NCBI GenBank assembly: GCA_963841855.1
Contig: CAWJEJ010000003.1
Span: forward strand, 1 to 64,000
Direction: 5' to 3'
Source of the DNA: CAXBBB01 sp963841855
Lineage (GTDB): Bacteria; Bacteroidota; Rhodothermia; Rhodothermales; BA12
DNA: 64,000 nt
Shown: piece by piece, positions 8,561 to 17,413 of the stretch
Numbering within the stretch: position 1 is the stretch's first letter
Layout: every line of letters starts with the position of its first letter
The notes under the pieces: model-generated
What the model saw: the letters and a program-made list of their open reading frames with translations, nothing else
Told to the model about the DNA's origin: nothing
Database searches by the model: none
Program-made: the position numbers and the translations under genes

Positions 8561-9676
8561 GTGGCAGCGCCAGCAAAGCAGCGCAAACTCAGCAAGGTCG
8601 GGTTCAAACTGAGCCTGTCGACGGCGGCGGGCGCCTTGGTCGTGCTCGCGGCGGGCCACCTAGCAGGCCTGACCGGTTCGCTGGCCGGGCTGCTCATCTG
8701 CGTCGTCCTGATCGGGCTGGTAGCCTACGCGGCGTCCGACTGGCACGTCCGCCGCCGGCTGGACCTGGCGCGCCTCTCGCTCAAACGCGTGCGCAAACTG
8801 CGCTTCGACCATCTCTCGACGCTCGAGCTGCCCAAAGGCGATGAGTTCAACGCGCTCCTCTGGCAGGTCTACCGAACGGGGCAGGTGATGGAGAAGGAGA
8901 TCGCGGCGCTCAAGAAGATGGAGACGTATCGCCGCGACTATTTGGGCAACGTCTCCCACGAACTCAAAACGCCCGTCTTCGCGATCAAAGGCTTCGCCGA
9001 AACGCTGCTCGACGGAGCGCTCGACGATGAACTGGTGCGCGAGCGCTTCGTGCGCAACATCCTGCGCAACACGGGCCGCCTCCAGATGCTGACGCGCGAC
9101 CTGACCGAGCTTACCAAGATCGAAACCGGCGAACTCAAGATGGAGCGCGCTCCGTTCGACGTGGAAGCGATGGCGCGCGAGGTCATCGAAGCGCTCGAAC
9201 CCATCGCCCGGGCCAAGGGCGTCGAGATCGGACTGCGGTCGAGTGGCGAGATTCTGCCCGTCCTGGGCGACGCGGCGCGCATCGGGCAGGTGCTCACCAA
9301 CTTGGTCGAGAACGGCGTCAAGTACAACGCGCCCGGAGGATTCGTCGATGTCGTGCTGCGCGTGCTGCCGCGCGGCGGGCTCAAAGTGACAGTCGCAGAC
9401 AACGGGATCGGCATCGCGTCTCACGACATCGCCCGCATAACTGAGCGCTTCTTCCGCGTCGATAAGAGCCGCTCGCGCGACGCTGGCGGTACGGGATTGG
9501 GACTGGCCATCGTCAAGCACATCCTGGCCGCCCACGACGCCTGCCTCCAGATTGAGAGCACGCCCGGCAAAGGGTCATCGTTCGGATTCGTACTTCCCGT
9601 CGCACCCGCTCACCTGCTCGCCTCTCTGGCGGCGGTCAAGGCAGAGCGCACCACCGTCGGCGCACCGACCGGATAG
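8561..9676 (+). CDS. Sensor histidine kinase, PhoR-like
   Basis: 371 residues, GTG start two bases after the regulator stop. Two membrane helices lie within residues 15-60, a short linker follows, and the dimerisation box is YLGNVSHELKTPVFAIKGF with the phosphoacceptor His. ATPase boxes follow: N box NLVENGVKYNAPGG, G1 VADNGIGI, F box RFFRVDKSRSRDAGGTG, and G2 GLGLAIVKHI. There is almost no periplasmic loop, so it may sense through the membrane or a partner, as PhoR does. Phosphate control is possible but not shown; no pst genes are near. Confidence 0.9.
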   Translation: MAAPAKQRKLSKVGFKLSLSTAAGALVVLAAGHLAGLTGSLAGLLICVVLIGLVAYAASDWHVRRRLDLARLSLKRVRKLRFDHLSTLELPKGDEFNALLWQVYRTGQVMEKEIAALKKMETYRRDYLGNVSHELKTPVFAIKGFAETLLDGALDDELVRERFVRNILRNTGRLQMLTRDLTELTKIETGELKMERAPFDVEAMAREVIEALEPIARAKGVEIGLRSSGEILPVLGDAARIGQVLTNLVENGVKYNAPGGFVDVVLRVLPRGGLKVTVADNGIGIASHDIARITERFFRVDKSRSRDAGGTGLGLAIVKHILAAHDACLQIESTPGKGSSFGFVLPVAPAHLLASLAAVKAERTTVGAPTG

Positions 9677-9769
9677 CGCGGCCCCGCCGAGGGGAGCCCC
9701 AGCAGCGCGCTCCACCGGAACGCTCATCGGCGCGGTCACGTTTGTCGTCACAATTTCTGTCTACCGTCG

Positions 9770-10276
9770 ATGTCGTCTTCCCTTTCCAAACGCTTGCAGC
9801 AGCGCGCGTTCTCCTCTCCGACTCAAGAGACCCTGCTCAACCTGATGGTGACCCAGGCGTGGCTCTCGGGAGAGATCATGTCGGTGCTCTCGAACCATAG
9901 CGTGACGCTCTCGCAGTTCAACGTGCTGCGCATTCTTAGAGGCAGCCACCCCAGCAGGCTGACCTGCTCGGCCATCGGCGAGCGCCTGGTTGACCGCACG
10001 CCGGACGTGACGCGGCTGCTCGACCGTCTGACGCGCGCCGGACTGACCGAGCGCGCCCGTTCGGACAACGACCGCCGCGTCGTCCTGGTCGGCATCACGA
10101 AAGAGGGGCTGGACGTGCTCAGTTCGATCGACCCAGGCCTGGACCGCTTTCACGAGCGCCTCTCCGGCGTGCTTCCGCCCGACGAGATGCATACGCTCAA
10201 CAGGCTGCTCGAACGCTTCCGCGAAGTGGGAGAGGAACGGATGCAGTCCGAATCCCACATGCCCGACGCTCTGTGA
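9770..10276 (+). CDS. MarR-family transcriptional regulator
   Basis: 168 residues with the MarR winged helix: SQFNVLRILRG, TCSAIGERLVDRTPDVTRLLDRL (recognition helix), GLTERARSDNDRRVVLVGITKEG (wing with the conserved DxRR). The stop overlaps the next gene's GTG start (GTGA), so it is coupled to the YhhQ-like transporter. It may regulate that transporter or respond to small aromatic ligands; neither is shown by the sequence. Confidence 0.9.
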   Translation: MSSSLSKRLQQRAFSSPTQETLLNLMVTQAWLSGEIMSVLSNHSVTLSQFNVLRILRGSHPSRLTCSAIGERLVDRTPDVTRLLDRLTRAGLTERARSDNDRRVVLVGITKEGLDVLSSIDPGLDRFHERLSGVLPPDEMHTLNRLLERFREVGEERMQSESHMPDAL

Positions 10277-11016
10277 GTGAGCACCGCGCCTTCCACGCGC
10301 TGGGCCGACCCGAAAAGCTGTTCGTCGTCTGCACGGCGATTTTCCTGACCGCACTGGTCGTCGCCGAAGCGACAGCGGGCAAGCTGTTCACCGTTCTCGA
10401 CCTGCCCAGCCCGCTGGAGTTGTTTGGCGAATCGTTTGGATCGGTCGTGATGACGGCGGGGGTGATCGCGTTTCCGATTACGTTTATCGTGACGGACCTG
10501 ATCAACGAGTACTATGGGAAGGCGGGCATTCGCTTCGTGACGTACGTCGGCGTGGCGATGATCGTGTTCGAGTTCGTCCTCCTTCAGATCGCGATGGCGG
10601 TCCCGGCAGCGTCGTTTTCTCCCGTTTCAGGCGCGGCGTTCGACGAGGTCTTCGGCGCGTCGACATGGATCATCGTCGGCAGCATCGTGGCCTACCTGGT
10701 CGGCCAACTGGTCGACATCGCCCTCTTCCACTGGCTCCGCGACCTGACCGGAGGCCGGATGCTGTGGCTGCGCGCGACCGGATCGACGCTGGGCTCGCAG
10801 TTTCTGGACACGTTCGTCGTCCTCTTCGTGGCCTTTTACCTGTCGGGCCAGATGACGATTCAGACCGTCCTGGCAGTGACGCTGTTCAACTACGCCTACA
10901 AGTTCTCCGTCGCCGTCGCCATCACGCCCGTCATCTACGCCGCGCACTGGGCCATGGATCGCTACCTGGGCAGCGCCCAAGCCGAGCGTATGATCGCGAC
11001 GGCCGAAGGGGCCTGA
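10273..11016 (+). CDS. yhhQ: Queuosine precursor transporter, YhhQ/VUT family
   Basis: 247 residues with six or so hydrophobic helices. Family blocks are ITFIVTDLINEYYGK, VAYLVGQLVDIALFHWLRD and GSQFLDTFVVLFVAFY, including the Asp and Asn residues conserved in the YhhQ family. These inner-membrane proteins import preQ0/preQ1, precursors of the tRNA base queuosine. It starts at a GTG overlapping the MarR stop by four bases. Confidence 0.88.
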   Translation: MSEHRAFHALGRPEKLFVVCTAIFLTALVVAEATAGKLFTVLDLPSPLELFGESFGSVVMTAGVIAFPITFIVTDLINEYYGKAGIRFVTYVGVAMIVFEFVLLQIAMAVPAASFSPVSGAAFDEVFGASTWIIVGSIVAYLVGQLVDIALFHWLRDLTGGRMLWLRATGSTLGSQFLDTFVVLFVAFYLSGQMTIQTVLAVTLFNYAYKFSVAVAITPVIYAAHWAMDRYLGSAQAERMIATAEGA

Positions 11017-11072
11017 GCAGTTGGGCCGTTAGAATCGGATCTGACACCAGCGGCCTCACTACTGCTCAGGCC
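11010..11072 (+). terminator. Inverted repeat spanning the yhhQ stop
   Basis: GGCCTGAGCAGT (11010-11021) is perfectly complementary to ACTGCTCAGGCC (11061-11072), with a 39-base loop. It overlaps the yhhQ stop codon and has no T-run, so it may be a stem that protects the 3' end or acts between converging genes (ilvE reads the other way). Confidence 0.35.
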
Positions 11073-11235
11073 GTCTCTCCCTCGTCGGAGCCGCGCGTGC
11101 CGCTCCCGATCGGACGAATCGATCCCACGTGACGATGCAGTCTGCATTCGCGCCAACATCCGGTTATACCGGAAAGGGGCGAGATCGCACTTCCCGCTTC
11201 CATGCCGGCGCGCGTGGCCAGAAGTGCCGTCTGGC

Positions 11236-12147
11236 TCATCCGCCGACCGGCGTCAGCCACCCATAGGGATCGTTGCCCCGCACGATCACGTCGTCGAAGG
11301 CCTGCTGGATGCGCGCCGTGATCGGGCCGCGGCGGCCCTCGCCGATCGTGTGGTGATCGACGCTGCGGACCGGCGTGACTTCGGCGGCCGTGCCGGTAAA
11401 GAATACCTCGTCGGCGATGTAGAGGGCTTCGCGCGGCAGAGCGCCTTGCTCGACCCGCAGATCCAGGTCACCGGCCATCGTCAGGACAGCGTCGCGCGTG
11501 ATGCCGGGCAGGATCGAGAAGCCGGTCGGAGCGGTGTAGAGGACGCCGTCGCGGACCAGGAAGAGGTTCTCGCCGCTGCCTTCGGCTAGGTAGCCTTCGT
11601 GCGTGAGCATGATGCCCTCGGTGAACCCATTGAGCACGGCGTCCATCTTGACCAGAGCCGCGTTGAGATAGTTGCCGCCCGCCTTGGCCAGCGCGGGCAT
11701 CGTGTTGGCAGCGAACCGGTTCCACGACGCCACCTGCACGTCGACGCCCTGCTCGACGGCTTCGGGGCCCAGGTACGCGCCCCACTCCCAAACGGCGATG
11801 GCCGTGTCGACGCGGTTCTTGAGCGGATTTACGCCCAGCGATCCCGTTCCCCGGTAGGCGACGGGGCGGATGTAGCACGCCTCCAACCCGCTGTCGCGAA
11901 TGGTTTCCAAGACGGCGGTTTCCAGTTCATCGATCGTGTAGCCCAGGTCCATGCGATAGATCTTGGCCGAGTCGATCAGGCGCTGCAGGTGCGGGCGCAG
12001 GCGAAGCACGGCCGAGCCTTTGTCCGTTTTGTAGCAGCGGATGCCCTCGAAAACGGACGACCCGTAGTGGACGACGTGGGCGAGGACGTGGACAGTGGCG
12101 TCTTCGTAGGGGACGAGCTTTCCGTTGAACCAGATCTTGTATTGCAT
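11236..12147 (-). CDS. ilvE: Branched-chain amino acid aminotransferase
   Basis: 303 residues, normal for class IV PLP aminotransferases. Signature blocks are GSSVFEGIRCYKT near residue 30, the PLP-lysine region LAKAGGNYLNAALVKMDA, and EGSGENLFLVRDG with ILPGITRDAVLTMA and DEVFFTGTAAEVTPVRSVD. It catalyses the last step of leucine, isoleucine and valine synthesis, and also their breakdown, using glutamate or 2-oxoglutarate. It stands alone; no other ilv or leu genes are in the window. Confidence 0.95.
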   Translation of the reverse strand: MQYKIWFNGKLVPYEDATVHVLAHVVHYGSSVFEGIRCYKTDKGSAVLRLRPHLQRLIDSAKIYRMDLGYTIDELETAVLETIRDSGLEACYIRPVAYRGTGSLGVNPLKNRVDTAIAVWEWGAYLGPEAVEQGVDVQVASWNRFAANTMPALAKAGGNYLNAALVKMDAVLNGFTEGIMLTHEGYLAEGSGENLFLVRDGVLYTAPTGFSILPGITRDAVLTMAGDLDLRVEQGALPREALYIADEVFFTGTAAEVTPVRSVDHHTIGEGRRGPITARIQQAFDDVIVRGNDPYGWLTPVGG

Positions 12148-12297
12148 AGCGGGGTGGAGTAGAGCGGTTTCGCCCTGTCGGAGCGGTTGGGGTGAAGCGC
12201 TTCCAACGCGAAACGCAAAGCGTCGGTTGCGCGCGTGGAATCGGACGGGCGGCGCAGCCTGGACGGCGCTACGTGCGGCCCAACGCGAAGTCCGTTT

Positions 12298-13035
12298 TCA
12301 GGAGCCTGCGTCGGGCTCGGGTAGGACGGGCAGTGCCGGATTAGGCTGAGAGGCGAAGCGGGCGATCGTGCTCAGAATCTTGTACGACGCGCTCAGCGTG
12401 CCTACCAGCGTGCCGGTGATCTTGCTCACACCGACGCGCTTGCGGTAGCGAACCGGACGCTCGAACGTGCGCAGACCATACTGCGCGGCTCGGATCTGCA
12501 TCTCGATCGTCCATCCGAACGTGCGGTCGTCCATCTTCAGACGGTCGAGCGCGTCCAGTCGGATGGCGCGGAACGGTCCCAGGTCGGTGTACCGCGCGTT
12601 CCAGAATAGGCGCATCAGGCTGCACGCGAGCCGGTTGCCGACCAGCGCCTGGGGCAGCATGGCGCCCTTTTTCCGGTTGCCCCGCATCCGCGAGCCGACG
12701 ACGAAATCGGCGACGCCGTTCAGGATCGGCTCGGTCAGCGTGGGAAGTTCGGCCGGATAGTCGCTCCAGTCGCCGTCCAGAAACACGATCACATCGGCCC
12801 CCAGACCGCGCGCGGCTTCGATGCCCGTCAGGCAGGCCTGGCCATATCCCTTGCGCGGCTCCGACGCGACCACGGCTCCGGCGGCGCGCGCGTTGGCGGC
12901 CGTCGCGTCGCTCGATCCGTTGTCGGACACGACGACGGCGTGGACGGCATCGCGGGGAATCTCGCCCACCACATCGCCGATGGCTTCCTGCTCGTCGAAC
13001 GCCGGAATCACCACGACGACGCGCGCGTGCGGCAT
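12298..13035 (-). CDS. Family 2 glycosyltransferase, dolichyl-phosphate-mannose-synthase-like
   Basis: 245 residues. The start at 13035 (MPHARVVVVIPAFDEQEA) places the GT-A nucleotide-binding strand at the N-terminus as is normal; an in-frame start 22 codons upstream is less likely. Motifs are VVVIPAFDEQEAIG, VVSDNGSSDAT, KGYGQACLTGIEAA and VIFLDGDWSDYP (the metal-binding DxD equivalent), followed by GSRMRGNRKKGAMLP and YRKRVGVSKITGT. Such enzymes transfer a sugar to a polyprenyl phosphate or glycan. A C-terminal membrane pair is absent. The next gene upstream, 760 bp away, encodes UDP-galactopyranose mutase, which hints at surface polysaccharide synthesis. Confidence 0.85.
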   Translation of the reverse strand: MPHARVVVVIPAFDEQEAIGDVVGEIPRDAVHAVVVSDNGSSDATAANARAAGAVVASEPRKGYGQACLTGIEAARGLGADVIVFLDGDWSDYPAELPTLTEPILNGVADFVVGSRMRGNRKKGAMLPQALVGNRLACSLMRLFWNARYTDLGPFRAIRLDALDRLKMDDRTFGWTIEMQIRAAQYGLRTFERPVRYRKRVGVSKITGTLVGTLSASYKILSTIARFASQPNPALPVLPEPDAGS

Positions 13036-13798
13036 CGGAGTCGGCGGCAGCGGCGCGTCGACGGCGGTAAAGAGGGTATGCACCGAGTCGCGCGTCTTCA
13101 CTGAAAAAGAGGTTCGGATCCCGACTCGCGCGTCACCCGGCCGAAGGGCGTGCAGGCGTGCATCTGCGCGGCTCGCCCGGCACAGCCGCCGCCCTCGGCG
13201 CTAGAGCACACGGCGCCCCGGGCCGATCTCCGCGCGCCGAACGCGCCGCGCGGCGCCGGACGCTCGCTCGGAGATGGAGTATCTACGCCTGACCCGCGCG
13301 TGGCAGGTGGATCGGACTGCGAGCGTGTGCGGAGGCGGTGACCGTGGCGCTCTTCCACAACGAAAGTGGACGCGTCGCCTGGCGTTTCGAGTCGCCCGGC
13401 GCTGTCCTGCACCGCAGCGAGGCGCGCGTGAAGCGGGACGAGGGGTGACGAGAGACGCATGCGGCGGCGGGCGGAGGAGCGCGCAACATAGCCATAAAAG
13501 CCCATCGCGGCGAAAGCCGACCTAACCTCTCACCGAGTACGTGCGTCCCCAAATGGTGCTAACCGCCGTCCATGGCGAGCGGCAACGCATCAGCGCGTCG
13601 CGGCAGGGCGATAGAAGCCCAGCGCGCGCTGTCTCCGCGCGCCAGCCTCGTTCGCGCGTCACCCTGCACGACCGTCCGCCAGTAGAGCACTCAGTCCATC
13701 CGCCAAGGGCACTCAGTCCATCGATCGAGAGCAGTCAAATCAAAAGGGGGAGAGCGACTAGAACGTCAGAAGAAGCGAGATGCTGAGGATTGCGAACC
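13036..13798. other. 763-bp gap with no convincing gene
   Basis: Lies between the UDP-galactopyranose mutase gene and the glycosyltransferase gene, both on the minus strand. The ORFs in it are low-complexity, Arg/Ala/Pro-rich products of high GC with no family features. The only structure I see is the short direct repeat at 13687-13722. A leader or regulatory region for the glycosyltransferase is possible. Confidence 0.5.
13687..13722. repeat. Two 14-bp direct repeats at 22-bp period
   Basis: GCACTCAGTCCATC occurs exactly at 13687-13700 and again at 13709-13722, separated by 8 bp. A third degenerate relative (GCAGTCAAATC) follows at 13731 with the same 22-bp spacing. A 22-bp step is about two helical turns, as for side-by-side binding of a regulator. 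Confidence 0.7.
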
Positions 13799-14947
13799 TC
13801 AGCCTGCTGGCGCGATGGACCGCTCGAACAGGCTCAGCGCGCGCCCGACCGCCTGATCCATGTTGTAGTACTTGTAGTCGGCCAGTCGCCCGGCGGCCAG
13901 CAGCGACGGGTGGACGCGGGCCAGTTCGCCCGAGTAGCGGCGGTAGAGCGCGCGGTTGTCGGGGTGCGGAACGGGGTAATACGGCTCGGTCTGACCCGGC
14001 ATGTGGGCGAGGGCGAACTCGCGCGTCGTCGTCGTCGCGTCGAGTTGCTGGCCCGTGAAGTGGCGGTGCTCGACGATGCGCGTGAAGCCTCCGTCGGCAG
14101 CGTCGGGATAGTTGACCTGAGCGACGGGCTGCACCAACTCAGCACCCTCGCGCGTGTCGTGCTCGAAGCGGAGACTGCGGTAGGGCAGTGCGCCCCACGT
14201 GTAGCTCATCAGCGCATCTATGGGTCCGGTGTAGAGGACGCGGTCGAACGACGCCGTCGCCTCGGCCTGCTCGAACGTCGTCCCGGTCGCCACGTCCAGT
14301 CCCGGCTGCGCGAGGATGCGGCTCACCATCGCCGCGTACCCGTCGGCTGGAATGCCCTGGTAGGGGTCTTGGAAGTAGCGGTCGTCGCGGCCGATGCGGA
14401 TGGGCACGCGCCCGGTCACGCTGGCGTCGAGGTCGTTCGGGCCGACGCCCCACTGCTTGCGCGTGTAGCCATCGAAAAGCGCATCATAAGCCGCCTGCCC
14501 GACCCGCCGCAGATCGGCGTCGGCGTGCTCGCGTAGGCGAAGGACCGGAACGTGAGCGCCCGGCTCGAACGCGCCGAGCAGTTTGCCCGTCAGCCGCTGC
14601 GCTTCGCCGGGCGAGAACAGCGCGTCCAGCGTGTCGAGGTTGAAAGGGACCGGCACCAACTTACCGCCGACCGACCCAAGCACGCGGTGTTCGTACGGCC
14701 GCCAGCGCGTGAAGCCGGACAGATAGCGCCACACCTTTTCGCTTTTGGTGTGGAAGAGGTGCGGCCCATACACGTGCGTCCAGACGCCGCGCGCGTTGGG
14801 CGCATCGTACGCGTTTCCGGCGACGTGATCGCGGCGATCGACGACGAGCACACGCTTGCCCAGCTGCGACGCGACCCGCTCGGCGACGACGGCGCCTGTC
14901 AGCCCGGCGCCGACGACGAGCCAGTCGTAGGTGGGGCGTCGGGTCAT
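13799..14947 (-). CDS. glf: UDP-galactopyranose mutase
   Basis: 382 residues. The start at 14947 gives MTRRPTYDWLVVGAGLTGAV with the FAD-binding Gly-rich loop at the N-terminus. Further hallmarks are VVDRRDHVAGNAYD, HVYGPHLFHTKSEKVWRYL, FDGYTRKQWGVGP, RDDRYFQDPYQGIPADGY and YTGPIDALMSYTWG. The C-terminal KYYNMDQAVGRAL also fits. The enzyme interconverts UDP-galactopyranose and UDP-galactofuranose, supplying Galf for surface polysaccharides. It is divergent from the sua5 gene by 96 bp. Confidence 0.95.
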   Translation of the reverse strand: MTRRPTYDWLVVGAGLTGAVVAERVASQLGKRVLVVDRRDHVAGNAYDAPNARGVWTHVYGPHLFHTKSEKVWRYLSGFTRWRPYEHRVLGSVGGKLVPVPFNLDTLDALFSPGEAQRLTGKLLGAFEPGAHVPVLRLREHADADLRRVGQAAYDALFDGYTRKQWGVGPNDLDASVTGRVPIRIGRDDRYFQDPYQGIPADGYAAMVSRILAQPGLDVATGTTFEQAEATASFDRVLYTGPIDALMSYTWGALPYRSLRFEHDTREGAELVQPVAQVNYPDAADGGFTRIVEHRHFTGQQLDATTTTREFALAHMPGQTEPYYPVPHPDNRALYRRYSGELARVHPSLLAAGRLADYKYYNMDQAVGRALSLFERSIAPAG

Positions 14948-15043
14948 GGAAAAGTCGAGGTCGAGGATCGGGCGGTCGGCTACCTTTCGGCGAGTCCAAG
15001 CTACGCCTGCTGCTCGCCGCCTCTCTCCTACCGCGTCTACCTC

Positions 15044-15976
15044 GTGCCCGACACGCGCCTTCTTCACTCGCCTTTCGACGCCGCGCGCCTGATCGCTCAA
15101 GGCCAACTGGTCGCCTTTCCGACCGAGACGGTATATGGACTGGGGGCTCGCATGGCCAACGCACAGGCCGTCGCCCGCATTTTCCAGGCCAAGGAGCGCC
15201 CGGCGAGCAATCCGCTGATCGCCCACGTCGCCACGATTGAGGCGGCGCGCGCGCTGGCTGCCAGTTGGACGCCGCCCGCCGCCGCGCTGTCGCACCTGTG
15301 GCCCGGGCCGTTGACGCTCGTCGTCCGCCGCGCCGCTGGCGTGCCCGATCACGCGACGGCGGGGCTGGACACGCTGGGCGTTCGGGTGCCGTCGCATCCG
15401 ATGGCGCTGGAGATGCTACGCGCTTGCGGTTTCGCAGTCGCCGCGCCGTCGGCCAACCGCTCGGGCCGCCCCTCGCCGACGACCGCGCAGGCCGTGCTGG
15501 ACGATCTGGACGGGCGCATCGACGCCGTTTTGGACGGAGCGCAGTCGCAGACGGGATTGGAGTCGACCGTCGTGGACGTTTCTCAGGGCGAGGCCGTCGT
15601 CCTGCGCCCCGGCTCGGTCACGCTGGACGACCTGCGCGCGCTCTGGCCCGACGCTCGTACGGCCCGGCCGGACGATGCGACCGAGCGCAGTCCAGGCACG
15701 CGCTTTCGCCACTACGCGCCCGGTTGCCGCCTCCTGACCGACGCGCTGGGCGAGGCGCCCCGGTGGTGGATCGGTATCGGCGCGCCGAATGATTCGGCCG
15801 CGTTCGCCGTCGTCCGCTCGTGCTCGGATGTGTCCGACTACGCCCACGCGCTGTTCGCCTTCTTCCGCCAAGCCGACGCTCAGGGAGCAGCGTCGATCAC
15901 GTGCGCGTCGGTCGAAGCCCATGGAGTGGGCGCCGCGCTGATGGACCGGATCCATCGGGCGGCAGATGCGGGGTAA
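15044..15976 (+). CDS. L-threonylcarbamoyladenylate synthase, Sua5 type
   Basis: 310 residues from a GTG start at 15044 (MPDTRLLHSPF), preferred because the YrdC fold begins at once: GQLVAFPTETVYGLGARM, FQAKERPASNPLIAHV, LWPGPLTLVVRR and FAVAAPSANRSGRPSPT. The enzyme makes threonylcarbamoyl-AMP from threonine, bicarbonate and ATP for the t6A modification of tRNAs. At 310 residues it is longer than TsaC (about 190) and carries the C-terminal Sua5 domain introduced by SPGTRFRHYAPG. Confidence 0.92.
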   Translation: MPDTRLLHSPFDAARLIAQGQLVAFPTETVYGLGARMANAQAVARIFQAKERPASNPLIAHVATIEAARALAASWTPPAAALSHLWPGPLTLVVRRAAGVPDHATAGLDTLGVRVPSHPMALEMLRACGFAVAAPSANRSGRPSPTTAQAVLDDLDGRIDAVLDGAQSQTGLESTVVDVSQGEAVVLRPGSVTLDDLRALWPDARTARPDDATERSPGTRFRHYAPGCRLLTDALGEAPRWWIGIGAPNDSAAFAVVRSCSDVSDYAHALFAFFRQADAQGAASITCASVEAHGVGAALMDRIHRAADAG

Positions 15977-16037
15977 CCGATGCCGGGAGGCAAGGCGTCG
16001 TACCCAAGACGATCACAGCGTTACGCTCCGACCACTG

Positions 16038-16136
16038 TCACCGCAAGCATAGCGCGCCGGCCTCCCGCCAACCGCAGACCTCGGCGATCGCCACGTCGCG
16101 GCACGCCTCGCGATGGCGGTTGGCGGGAGGTCGGCG
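16038..16136. repeat. Degenerate intergenic palindromic repeat with 21-bp inverted repeat
   Basis: Between convergent genes. Bases 16055-16075 and 16116-16136 form an inverted repeat of 21 bp in which only one pair is a G-U type mismatch. Its core, CCTCCCGCCAACCGC with its complement, is perfect over 15 bp. Bases 16038-16117 also resemble the 82-bp repeats at 27352 and 35094, for instance the shared GATCGCCACGTCGC and CCTCGCGATG. It may act as a two-way terminator. Confidence 0.7.
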
Positions 16137-16174
16137 TAGGGTGAAGGGACGGAGAGTTGGCCGACGGCGCCGCC

Positions 16175-17413
16175 TCAGCCGCGCGTGTGGACAGCGACCC
16201 AGCGCGCCGCGTTCGGGAACGCGTTGCCCATGCGAACCAGCGCGTCAGCGCCCCACGGACGCGAGAAAGCTTCGTGGAGTCCGCGTCCCAGGCGCAGGCG
16301 GAGTGCGTAGCGGCGCTTCCAATCGGACGTGTAGGCGGCTTCCAAGTCGCGCTGCGAAAGCTCTCCGTCGAGGTGCGCGGCCAGCAGAGGAGCGGCGACC
16401 GTCGCGCTGTGGAGCGCCATCGCCATTCCGTCGCCGCAGAAAGGCGTGATCATCGCGGCCGTGTCGCCGACCATCATCGCGCCACCCTCGAACATCCCCT
16501 TGCGCCGAAACGACACCTGGGCGACGGCCTCGAAGCGGGGCACGACGCGCTCCATCTTGTCCAGCCGGGCTGCCAGGTGCGGATTGGCACGCATCGACTC
16601 GGAGAGCATCGCTTCGGGTGATCCGCCAACTGCTTTGAGCGCGCGCTCGTCCGAGATCCAGCACACGTTGATGCGTCCGTCCTCGACGTGCGAGAGGCCG
16701 CAGTACCCGCCGTCGAAGGCGTGCAGTTCGATCCAGTCGCCGATGTCGTCTCCCTCGAAGTGCGCTTTAAAGCCAACCAGGGGACTCGTCCGCTCGACGA
16801 ACGACCGCTCCATCGCCCCATCTACGTTGGAGCGCTTTCCCCATGCCCCGACGACCGCATCGGCCCGGACGCTACCGTCGTTCCACGACACGACGTGCTG
16901 ATTGCCGTCGCGCTCGACCCCGCGCACCGGAACGCCGTCGAGCGCCTCGCCTCCTGCGCGCCGAACCGCGCCGAACAGGATCGGGTCAAGCAGGTAGCGG
17001 CTCAGTCCTAGCGCTTGGCCCGGCAGATCAGTGTCCATCCGCGCGCCCGACGGAGCCGTCAGCGCGGCGCGGTGGATCGGCACGGCTCCGGCGGCCCTGA
17101 CCTGGTCCAGAACGCCCAACTCGGCGAACACACTCTGTGCCTCGGGCGACAAGAACTCGCCGCACAGCTTGTGGACCGGATAGCGCTTGCGTTCGAGCAC
17201 CAACACACTTCGCCCCGTCTGAGCCAGCAGCGTCCCCATCGCACACCCGGCCAGCCCACCACCGACGACGACGACATCGTACGTCTCACGCGACGGCGTT
17301 GGACGCGTCGTAGCGCCGCGATACATCGCAGCGACAGGTTCGCTTGCAGCCTCTTTCGTCGCGGCATGCCGCAACGCTACTACAGGAGGATGGGCGATAG
17401 GACTAGTTTTCAT
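16175..17413 (-). CDS. Geranylgeranyl-reductase-family FAD-dependent oxidoreductase
   Basis: 412 residues. The start at 17413 is set by an ATGA overlap with the methyltransferase stop. The FAD site is YDVVVVGGGLAGCAMGTLLA near residue 46. The family signature KLCGEFLSPEA, and the second FAD motif MMVGDTAAMITPFCGDGMAMAL, are clear. Such enzymes reduce or hydroxylate isoprenoid or polyketide-derived substrates. Coupling to a SAM methyltransferase suggests a two-step tailoring of a quinone- or resorcinol-like lipid; substrate unknown. Confidence 0.85.
   Translation of the reverse strand: MKTSPIAHPPVVALRHAATKEAASEPVAAMYRGATTRPTPSRETYDVVVVGGGLAGCAMGTLLAQTGRSVLVLERKRYPVHKLCGEFLSPEAQSVFAELGVLDQVRAAGAVPIHRAALTAPSGARMDTDLPGQALGLSRYLLDPILFGAVRRAGGEALDGVPVRGVERDGNQHVVSWNDGSVRADAVVGAWGKRSNVDGAMERSFVERTSPLVGFKAHFEGDDIGDWIELHAFDGGYCGLSHVEDGRINVCWISDERALKAVGGSPEAMLSESMRANPHLAARLDKMERVVPRFEAVAQVSFRRKGMFEGGAMMVGDTAAMITPFCGDGMAMALHSATVAAPLLAAHLDGELSQRDLEAAYTSDWKRRYALRLRLGRGLHEAFSRPWGADALVRMGNAFPNAARWVAVHTRG

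Noticed and set aside
11599..12162. 187-residue plus-strand frame opposite ilvE
   Set aside because: Antisense to a complete aminotransferase; product is typical GC-driven sequence.
13098..13505. 135-residue open frame in the gap before the glycosyltransferase
   Set aside because: Arg/Pro/Ala-rich with no homology features; it lies in the 5' leader of the glycosyltransferase gene.
13687..13722. Possible CRISPR repeats
   Set aside because: Only two exact 14-bp copies with 8-bp spacers and no cas genes; too short and too few.
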